Assembly: GCA_023457295.1 (NCBI GenBank)
Contig: JAEWLZ010000219.1
Coordinates: 1 to 5,054, forward strand
From: Cyanobacteria bacterium OH_PDB_112
GTDB lineage: Bacteria; Cyanobacteriota; Vampirovibrionia; Gastranaerophilales; CAJFVJ01
Reading direction: 5' to 3'
DNA length: 5,054 nt
Part shown: piece by piece, positions 1-5,054 of the stretch
How the letters are laid out: each line of letters begins with the position of its first letter
How positions within the stretch are numbered: position 1 is the stretch's first letter
The notes under the pieces: model-generated
What the model saw: only the letters and a program-made list of their open reading frames with translations
Databases searched by the model: none
Told to the model about the DNA's origin: nothing
Made by a program: the position numbers and the translations under genes

Positions 1-1
1 T

Positions 2-133
2 TTGACCGAAATCATTGTTGCTGCCCGAAATATTGCTAACCATGACAAGACCTTACTTTACTTCCCTTATCTATATAAAAACAAATTACTCAAAGGTATT
101 GCCTGTTTTCGGCTTATTGTTAACTTAATTTAA
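2..133 (+). CDS. Possible C-terminal tail of an upstream gene (partial, uncertain)
   Basis: The frame starting at base 2 is open from the left edge to a TAA at 131-133, giving 43 residues that begin LTEIIVAARN and end FRLIVNLI. The pattern (alternating hydrophobic and basic residues, a YFPYLYKNK stretch) could be the end of a membrane-associated enzyme. It is loosely like the tails of some short-chain dehydrogenases, but this is an impression from residue spacing only and no family motif is visible. If real, it is co-directional with comEC and ends 74 bases before the comEC start. A competing reading is a minus-strand gene starting at base 43. The two overlap and are unlikely both to be genes. 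No terminator is visible after the TAA. Confidence 0.3.
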   Translation: MTEIIVAARNIANHDKTLLYFPYLYKNKLLKGIACFRLIVNLI

Positions 134-144
134 GCAAATAAAAT
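117..144 (+). promoter_or_regulatory. Candidate sigma70 promoter for comEC
   Basis: A TTGTTA -35-like hexamer (117-122) and a TAAAAT -10-like hexamer (139-144) are separated by 16 bases. They lie about 64 bases upstream of the comEC ATG in AT-rich sequence. In such sequence chance matches are common, so this is a plausible rather than proven promoter. No operator or riboswitch structure is evident between it and the gene. Confidence 0.4.
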
Positions 145-207
145 GCTGGTATTTTTTCGCCTTATATAGTTTAATTTACTTAGGTTTTGCAAAATGGGTA
201 AAAGTCT

Positions 208-2544
208 ATGGAAAATAAAATCTCAAAAAGTGTAACTTTTTTGTCGATTTTTATATTTTCTGTTGCGGCGTTTTATTTAAAAGCCGTTATTATCTGCACT
301 TTATTGCTTGCTTTCAGTGTTATTTTAGCTTGGCATAATAACTTAATTTCAAGGCGTTTTGCGCTTATTTTGATGTCTATATTTTTATTCGGAATACTTT
401 ATACCGATTTTAGAACCCCACAAAGCGACAATCTTCAAAAATATATCTTTAAAGATGCCAAAATTGAGGGTACAGTGACAACTGTTCCAAAATATTCCAA
501 CAAAAAAATAAAATTTCATTTTGACGTAAAAAAAATCTCTGATTCGAATAAAACAAGATTCGGCACAACAGCAGTAAGCATTTTTTCCGACAAAAAGGCT
601 GATTTTGGAATAGGTGATGAATTAACTCTTGAAGGTAAATTTTCCGTTCCTTACGGTGCAAAAAACTTCGGACAATTTGATTATGCAAATTATCTGAGAG
701 ATCAGGGCATTTTTACTGTTTTTTACGGAAAAAAGTACGTTATTTCAGGTAACAGTTCTGATTTGTTTTTAAGAACTCAAGCATTTTTTGACAAGCTTAC
801 GCAAAAAATAATGCAAAAACACGCAAAATATCTTTCCAAAAATCAAGCAGACCTACTCGGAGGTATAGTTTTTGGGCACAAATCAATTGAACTTGATGAA
901 AATATCGAACAAAATTTCATAAATTCGGGAATATTTCATGTCCTTGCGGCAAGCGGAATGCAAATCGGATTAGTTCTTTTTTTCTGGTATTTTTTAACAC
1001 GCTTTTTAGGTTTTCCGTATATATTTTCCATGATTTCAGGTGCTTTACTTATCATAATTTATGCTGGATTTACAGGCTTTCCATCATCAATTTTACGTGC
1101 TCTTTTAATGGCGGAATTTATAATTTTAGGTAAACTCATAGACAGGCAAGCGGATAATATTGCTCTTTTACTTTTAGTTTGTTCTTTAATACTGCTTTAC
1201 AACCCTCTTTCCATTATGGATACAGGGTTTCAGCTTTCTTTTATAACAACTTTCGGTCTTATATTTTGCATGCCTAAATTTGTCGAAAAAATTAAATTTG
1301 TACCGTCATTTATTTCCGGAACACTAATCATGACTGTTGTAGCTCAACTATTTGCATCCCCCCTTATTGTTTATTATTTCAACAATTTATCGCTTTATTC
1401 ATTATTGGCAAATATTTTTATAATTCCGTTTGTTTCACTTATTACTTTTATCGGGTTCACATCAAGCTTTGTGGCATTAATGCCTCATTCAGGACTCATT
1501 ATAAAGATTTTTTCAATAATTTTAGCGCCTCTTTTAACAGGAATGAATTTTGTTGCAGAATTTTTTGCTAATTTGCCGAATTCTCTTATTTTTGTAAAAC
1601 AAATGAGTATTTTAAGCATAATTATTGCCTATATATCAATTATTTTTCTTACTTTGGCAATAGATAAATCTTTCAAAAACAAGATTTTAAATGCTGCAAG
1701 TATTTTGGGCATAAGTTTATTTTTATTATTAAACATCAATTTCCTACCTCAAAAATCTTTAGAAATAGTTTTTTTTGATGTAGGAAACAGTGATGCAATT
1801 TTAGTGAAACTTCCTTCCGGCAAAAGGTTTTTGGTGGATACAGGAAAAGCCAACCCTTACGGAGCGTCATCAGGCAAAACAGTTATAGCTGAATACTTAA
1901 AAGCTGTCGGAGATAAAAATCTTGAAGCAATAATTCTTACTCATCCAGATGCTGACCATATCGGCGGATGCCAAGATATTTTAGACTTTGCAAAGGTAAA
2001 TAGGGTTTATCAAAACTGCTCAAAAAGTGATTCTTGCGTTTATAATGATTTACAAAAATATTTTTCACTCCATAAAATTGCCGTATTTAATCTTGAAAAA
2101 GGTAAAACCATACATCTAAATATTGATAATTCAGTAAAAATAAGCTTAATACCTCCTCAAGGAAAAAATAAAAATTCGGACTCTATTGTCACTTTTATTG
2201 AATACGGTAATTTTAGAGCATTACTTTTGGGAGATAACGAAAAAGAATCTATGCAGTTTTTGGGTACTAAAATCAAGCCCCCTATTACTCTTTTAAAACT
2301 CGGACATCATGGAAGTAAAAATTCGATCGATAAAAAAATGCTTAAACAACTTTTGCCTGAAAATGTTGTGATAAGCGTCGGGAGAAATAATTTTGGACAT
2401 CCTGATTACGGAGTAATTGAACTTTTGGAAGGTTATGGTATTAATACCTATCGAACAGACAGGGAAAACATGGTTTTGTTTTCTTACCATAAAGGAAAAT
2501 TATCAACCAAAAGGTATATCGAATGGACAAAGAAGGTAGAATAA
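208..2544 (+). CDS. comEC: ComEC/Rec2-type DNA internalization channel protein
   Basis: This is a polytopic inner-membrane protein that carries single-stranded DNA into the cytoplasm during natural transformation. At 778 residues it has the usual full length and three-part layout. Two hydrophobic segments (about 8-42 and 50-66) precede a soluble N-terminal DUF4131-like region (about 70-180). The multi-helix Competence domain (about 215-500) carries the HVLAASGMQIGL signature from His244. The C-terminal metallo-beta-lactamase-like domain (about 518-775) shows FFDVGNSDA (Asp524), LVDTG (Asp544), HPDADHIGG (His579, Asp581, Asp583, His584), LLLGD (Asp676) and GHHGS (His700, His701). The metal-ligand set therefore looks intact, as expected for a ComEC able to degrade the non-transported strand. 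The start is fixed by an in-frame TAA at 199-201, only two codons upstream of the ATG. The Shine-Dalgarno is poor (GGGTAAAAG). No comEA or other competence gene is in the window. Assignment is confident; whether the host is transformable is unknown. Confidence 0.95.
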   Translation: MENKISKSVTFLSIFIFSVAAFYLKAVIICTLLLAFSVILAWHNNLISRRFALILMSIFLFGILYTDFRTPQSDNLQKYIFKDAKIEGTVTTVPKYSNKKIKFHFDVKKISDSNKTRFGTTAVSIFSDKKADFGIGDELTLEGKFSVPYGAKNFGQFDYANYLRDQGIFTVFYGKKYVISGNSSDLFLRTQAFFDKLTQKIMQKHAKYLSKNQADLLGGIVFGHKSIELDENIEQNFINSGIFHVLAASGMQIGLVLFFWYFLTRFLGFPYIFSMISGALLIIIYAGFTGFPSSILRALLMAEFIILGKLIDRQADNIALLLLVCSLILLYNPLSIMDTGFQLSFITTFGLIFCMPKFVEKIKFVPSFISGTLIMTVVAQLFASPLIVYYFNNLSLYSLLANIFIIPFVSLITFIGFTSSFVALMPHSGLIIKIFSIILAPLLTGMNFVAEFFANLPNSLIFVKQMSILSIIIAYISIIFLTLAIDKSFKNKILNAASILGISLFLLLNINFLPQKSLEIVFFDVGNSDAILVKLPSGKRFLVDTGKANPYGASSGKTVIAEYLKAVGDKNLEAIILTHPDADHIGGCQDILDFAKVNRVYQNCSKSDSCVYNDLQKYFSLHKIAVFNLEKGKTIHLNIDNSVKISLIPPQGKNKNSDSIVTFIEYGNFRALLLGDNEKESMQFLGTKIKPPITLLKLGHHGSKNSIDKKMLKQLLPENVVISVGRNNFGHPDYGVIELLEGYGINTYRTDRENMVLFSYHKGKLSTKRYIEWTKKVE

Positions 2545-2549
2545 AATTC

Positions 2550-2578
2550 TTGACAAGAGGCTTTGTACTTAATAATAT
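2550..2578 (+). promoter_or_regulatory. Strong sigma70 promoter of tRNA-Gln
   Basis: A perfect TTGACA -35 box (2550-2555) is followed by a 17-base spacer and a TAATAT -10 box (2573-2578). Transcription would start near 2585, about ten bases before the mature tRNA 5' end. It begins six bases after the comEC stop codon, with no terminator between them, so the tRNA has its own promoter but could also receive comEC read-through. Confidence 0.8.
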
Positions 2579-2595
2579 ATTATTTGTTACCACAT

Positions 2596-2667
2596 TGGGG
2601 CGTCGCCAAGCGGTAAGGCACCTGGTTTTGGTCCAGGCATTCAGAGGTTCGAATCCTTTCGCCCCAG
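2596..2667 (+). tRNA. trnQ: tRNA-Gln(UUG)
   Basis: This is a 72-base cloverleaf. The acceptor stem pairs 2596-2602 with 2660-2666 (seven pairs, starting T-A then G-C). The anticodon stem pairs CCTGG 2621-2625 with CCAGG 2633-2637. The seven-base loop 2626-2632 carries anticodon TTG at 2628-2630. The T stem pairs 2643-2647 with 2655-2659 (one G-T pair) around the TTCGAAT loop. The D arm holds the typical GCCAAGCGGTAAGGC run. The discriminator is G2667 and no CCA is encoded, so CCA must be added by nucleotidyltransferase. The arrangement and discriminator match glutamine tRNAs. The 3' end is also the presumed integration target of the element to the right, which preserves an intact tRNA. Confidence 0.96.
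2641..2667. other. Presumed attachment site (one att end) at the tRNA-Gln 3' end
   Basis: The recombinase gene of the mobile element runs into the tRNA and stops inside it, so the chromosome/element junction should lie within or next to the tRNA 3' end. The T loop supplies a natural short palindrome (TTCGAA, 2648-2653) flanked by GG and CC-rich bases, which could suit a serine recombinase dimer. The exact crossover cannot be placed, because the second att copy at the far end of the element is outside the window. No second copy of the tRNA 3' sequence was noticed within the window. Confidence 0.55.
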
Positions 2668-4128
2668 AGTAGTAGTATAAGAAGCCGTTTTGATGAATAA
2701 ATCAAACGGCTTTCTTATTGTGTACTCAAGCTTTGAGCCGTTCAGATAAAAGTTAGGGAAAACCAATTTCAAAAGTTTACGTTTTTCTTCAATTCCCGTA
2801 CTTTCGAATAATTCATAAGCCCTAGAAGCCAAGTCTAACAAGTAATCTACGGTAATTGCAAACTCTTCGTCGGCGGTCGTATGTCTTTGCATTCTGGTTT
2901 CAATATTATGCTGTTCTGCCCTTAATGCGTTAGACTTTTTGTCGTATTCGTCCTTAGTAATACTCCCTTCGAGGCGAACATCTAACAAAACATCAATTTT
3001 TCTTTGGGTATCGTTATATTGCTTTTGTAACATTTTTACTGAGTTTGTATTAAAATCTATTTTTGCATCAAGGCTTTGTTTTAATGTAGCTTTTAATGCA
3101 ATCATCAGTTCTTCATCAGGTTTCATTTTTTTAAATACAGATTTGGCAACTTCCAATGCTACTTCTTCCCGTATCATTTTACAATCGCAATCGGACTTTG
3201 AATTAGGTCTTAAGTAGATATATTTTCCTTTTTTAATTTCGGGAGTTACGGCACAACCGCACTTTTTGCATCTTATTAAACCCTTGAATATAAAGGGGGT
3301 CTTAGTATCTTTAGCGTAAACCTTAGTCCTGCCTTCACGAACATGTTTACACTGAAAAAACAACTCTTTTGAGATTAACGGATTATAGATATGCGGATAT
3401 AACAACCCTTTATGCTGCATTATGCCGTAATAGAAAGGATTTTTAAGGGTTTTGTCTATTTGACTTATGGAAAGATAAGTATTGGATTTTGTTTTATTTT
3501 TCAAACCCCATTCCATGGTTTTATTCCGAAGCTCTTTTAAAGAATAAATACCAGTTGCATATTCTTCAAACATTCTTTTAACCAAAAAAGCTCTTTCAGG
3601 GTCAAAAATCACATTGGTTTTGTCGTGTTCGTCTTTAGTGTTCAAATAGCCTATCGGTGCAGTTCCTAAAATAGTACCCTCTTGGAGTTTCTTTTCAAAA
3701 GACCGTCTGACATTATCCGAAATACAGTTTGTATAGCTTTCAGCCATCATAACAAACATTTGATAAGCCATGATTTGTGAACTGTTTGCGTTTTCATCCA
3801 AAACCTGACCTTCGACATGAAAATGCAATACCAATTTTCCCGCACGTCTTAATTCTTCCAAAATAGGAACTTCTTTAAAACTTCTTTGAAGCCTGTCGAC
3901 TTTATCGCAAACCAACGCAACTTTTTGTTTTTGACTTTTTATAAAATCAATCATTTTGTAAAATTCAGGTCGGTCGCCCCTTGTAGAACTTTCAACAAAT
4001 ACAAATTCTTTGATAATTTCAAGTTCTTTTTTTTCGCAATATTTGCGAAGGCGGTTTACTTGAGCATCAATTGAATGCCCTTCTTCCTGCTCTCTTGTGG
4101 ATACTCTGGCTAAAATTACTGCTTTCAT
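2641..4128 (-). CDS. Large serine recombinase (site-specific integrase), C-terminus overlapping tRNA-Gln
   Basis: This 495-residue enzyme should integrate and excise the element by serine-mediated double-strand exchange. The N-terminal resolvase domain (about 1-148) has ARVSTREQ with nucleophile Ser10 and Arg8, and the VDRLQRS motif with Arg79 and Arg82. The recombinase DNA-binding domain follows (about 150-265), opening with GTAPIGY at 155-161 and containing LKNPFYYG near 228-235. A zinc-ribbon region has Cys287 and Cys290 (CKKC), with Cys314 and Cys316 as likely partners. A predicted helical, coiled-coil-like stretch covers about 340-425, and a TIRKPFDLF-type end follows. The ATG is supported by an AAGAAAGGA Shine-Dalgarno (4137-4145), eight bases away. 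It lies downstream of rep on the same strand. The oddity is that residues 488-495 (LGRKDSNL) and the TGA stop are antisense tRNA sequence. Length and domains are normal, and the gene looks intact. Confidence 0.95.
   Translation of the reverse strand: MKAVILARVSTREQEEGHSIDAQVNRLRKYCEKKELEIIKEFVFVESSTRGDRPEFYKMIDFIKSQKQKVALVCDKVDRLQRSFKEVPILEELRRAGKLVLHFHVEGQVLDENANSSQIMAYQMFVMMAESYTNCISDNVRRSFEKKLQEGTILGTAPIGYLNTKDEHDKTNVIFDPERAFLVKRMFEEYATGIYSLKELRNKTMEWGLKNKTKSNTYLSISQIDKTLKNPFYYGIMQHKGLLYPHIYNPLISKELFFQCKHVREGRTKVYAKDTKTPFIFKGLIRCKKCGCAVTPEIKKGKYIYLRPNSKSDCDCKMIREEVALEVAKSVFKKMKPDEELMIALKATLKQSLDAKIDFNTNSVKMLQKQYNDTQRKIDVLLDVRLEGSITKDEYDKKSNALRAEQHNIETRMQRHTTADEEFAITVDYLLDLASRAYELFESTGIEEKRKLLKLVFPNFYLNGSKLEYTIRKPFDLFIKTASYTTTLGRKDSNL
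2682..2716 (+). terminator. Intrinsic terminator after tRNA-Gln, inside the recombinase 3' coding region
   Basis: AAGCCGTTT (2682-2690) pairs with AAACGGCTT (2704-2712). After one bulged T (2691), GAT (2692-2694) pairs with ATC (2701-2703) around a six-base GAATAA loop. The stem is followed by a T-rich tail, TTTCTTATT from 2711. It begins 15 bases after the tRNA and is well placed to end its transcript. On the minus strand the same stem is followed by CTTCTTAT, so weak bidirectional action is possible. The stem also encodes the conserved KPFDLF-type end of the recombinase. Confidence 0.7.
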
Positions 4129-4130
4129 TG

Positions 4131-4196
4131 TTATTTTCCTTTCTTAAATAGAGGAATTACAGACAATCTAAATATCATAACCTCTTTTGTAATCAT
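4131..4196 (-). CDS. Possible 21-residue micro-ORF between rep and recombinase
   Basis: It reads MITKEVMIFRLSVIPLFKKGK. Its ATG (4196-4194) overlaps the rep stop TGA (4195-4193) as ATGA, the usual geometry of translational coupling. AAGG lies seven bases upstream. Its TAA (4133-4131) is two bases before the recombinase ATG, and its last codons contain the recombinase Shine-Dalgarno. It could be a small basic/hydrophobic peptide, or simply a device that carries ribosomes from rep to the recombinase start. An open frame of this length also arises by chance in AT-rich DNA. I recognise no family. Confidence 0.3.
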   Translation of the reverse strand: MITKEVMIFRLSVIPLFKKGK

Positions 4197-5054
4197 TTTA
4201 AAGCCTTGATTTTGATTTCTTTAGGCTGTAAAGAGTGCATTTCATGCAAATCGGCTCTAATTAGTTTAAAAATGCTATATAAATAATTTTCGTTATTATC
4301 AAGTTTTTTTAATTCATTTTGAAGTCTGTAAAAATTATGCGGTTCAATAATTGTTTTAAGGTTTCTTAAGCCCGATTCTTTTATTATTTGCAAAGCACCT
4401 AAAATTTGTAAAATTTTATTTTCTTTTAAACCCATATTTTTTAATCTGTAAAAAGTTTCGTAAGCGGTTTCTTCCGAAAGTAAAATTAAACTCAAAGATG
4501 GGGCAATGGAATTATCCCAAAAATGAAGTAAAATCTTTTGGGAAATTTCTTTTTTGAATAAATTTTGAAACGTTACAGGAATGGCAAGCTCAACCTTTTC
4601 AAGCATTTCTTTAATTTTTCGCTTTGAATTAAGCCTGACTTCCATCCGAAGGACTTCGTTTTTAATAATTTCTTTGGTCGTAAACAAATTATATTGGGCA
4701 TAATTATCTTTTTCTATTGCCCTTTTTTCGCTTATTTTATACTGTTCAAGGTCTTGCATTTTGTCGTAAAAAACGAATTCATAACTGTTTGCGTGATAAC
4801 GGATTGCCTGACCTTCGTTCCTATAATCGGTATTTCCTGTATCAAGCCTTTTAGAAATATTGAGTTTCCCCAAAGTATTTATAACCAAGCTTGAAGGAGC
4901 ATTTAATACAATATTTTTACTGTAATGAATGCCTTTAACTTGAGCATTTTTAAGGTTTTTGGCACTTATATCAATTTGCATTTCTTTTAATTTTTGGCGA
5001 AGCTTTTTTGCAACCTTGCTAAAATCTTTGTCCTCAAGTTCCTGAAAATTATTG
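4193..5054 (-). CDS. Phage/plasmid replication initiator, gene II/CRI-like (5' end beyond window)
   Basis: This is probably a rolling-circle replication initiator that nicks the element's double-stranded origin. The visible 286 residues resemble the filamentous-phage gene II/X (Phage_CRI) family as I know it: GIHYSKNIVLN, KRLDTGNTDYRNEGQAIRYH, SYEFVFYDKMQDLEQYKISE, LRMEVRLNSKRK, and TFQNLF leading to ISQKILLHFWD. They end in a helical region (GLKENKILQILGALQIIKESG, then a LKTIIEPHNFYRLQ stretch) like the G2P_X_C part. The frame has no stop from the rep end to the right edge, and the residues before Met at 4981 (ELEDKDFSKVAKKLRQKLKE) continue a plausible helix. That internal ATG is therefore probably not the start, and the N-terminus, including any catalytic motif there, is missing. 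The family assignment is from motif memory; no nicking tyrosine can be assigned. It precedes the recombinase by 64 bases and is likely co-transcribed with it. Confidence 0.75.
   Translation of the reverse strand, partial: NNFQELEDKDFSKVAKKLRQKLKEMQIDISAKNLKNAQVKGIHYSKNIVLNAPSSLVINTLGKLNISKRLDTGNTDYRNEGQAIRYHANSYEFVFYDKMQDLEQYKISEKRAIEKDNYAQYNLFTTKEIIKNEVLRMEVRLNSKRKIKEMLEKVELAIPVTFQNLFKKEISQKILLHFWDNSIAPSLSLILLSEETAYETFYRLKNMGLKENKILQILGALQIIKESGLRNLKTIIEPHNFYRLQNELKKLDNNENYLYSIFKLIRADLHEMHSLQPKEIKIKALK

Noticed and set aside
1..43. Possible minus-strand gene start: ATG at 43-41 reading MVSNISGSNNDFGQ to the left edge, with AAGG seven bases upstream.
   Set aside because: Only 14 codons are visible and no well-spaced promoter is seen. 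It competes with an open plus-strand frame over the same bases. The two cannot be resolved here, so only the plus reading is listed, at low confidence.
194..235. Small plus-strand ORF MGKSLWKIKSQKV overlapping the comEC start in another frame, a possible upstream ORF.
   Set aside because: It is thirteen codons with only a weak AGG upstream, and its length is well within chance in this composition.
2939..3217. Plus-strand open frame opposite the recombinase, and similar antisense frames within comEC and rep.
   Set aside because: These are frames antisense to well-supported genes, with no motifs or ribosome sites of their own.
4129..4192. AGAGG/CCTCT inverted pair in the gap between rep and recombinase, considered as a terminator or origin hairpin.
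   Set aside because: Only five clear pairs across a long loop, with no T tract. It is too weak to claim.
4193..4981. ATG at 4981 as the start of the rep gene.
   Set aside because: The frame is open upstream to the window edge, with family-like residues continuing before this Met, so the true start is most likely outside.

Overview
The window is AT-rich bacterial DNA using the standard code: TGA serves as a stop for the two minus-strand genes. It joins a chromosomal segment (left, about 1-2667) to the near end of an integrated mobile element (right, about 2668 to the right edge). The organism cannot be named from this sequence. Low GC, a full-length ComEC and a serine-recombinase/phage-type Rep pair would fit a low-GC host-associated lineage such as Gastranaerophilales, but that is only a weak guess.

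Chromosomal part. Positions 1-133 may hold the tail of an upstream plus-strand gene; this is uncertain. A probable promoter (117-144) precedes comEC (208-2544), which encodes the inner-membrane DNA-uptake channel of natural transformation. Six bases after comEC lies a near-consensus sigma70 promoter (2550-2578) driving tRNA-Gln(UUG) at 2596-2667. The tRNA lacks an encoded CCA. A stem-loop followed by T-rich sequence just beyond it (2682-2716) can terminate its transcript.

Mobile part. A large serine recombinase (2641-4128, minus) runs towards the tRNA and into it. Its last eight codons and its TGA stop are the antisense of the tRNA 3' end. This places one attachment site at the tRNA 3' end and the element to the right. 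Upstream of the recombinase, on the same strand, is a replication initiator resembling the gene II/CRI proteins of filamentous phages. It ends at 4193, and its reading frame stays open to the right edge, so its true start is outside the window. Between the two is a possible 21-codon ORF that overlaps the rep stop (ATGA) and ends two bases before the recombinase start. The three would form a tight rep - micro-ORF - recombinase transcription unit.

Taken together, the right half looks like an integrated rolling-circle replicon (inovirus-like prophage or small integrative plasmid) that uses tRNA-Gln as its target. The recombinase would integrate and excise the element, and the Rep would copy the excised circle. 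The most unusual points are that the C-terminus and stop codon of the recombinase come from the tRNA gene, and that the tRNA terminator lies inside recombinase coding sequence.
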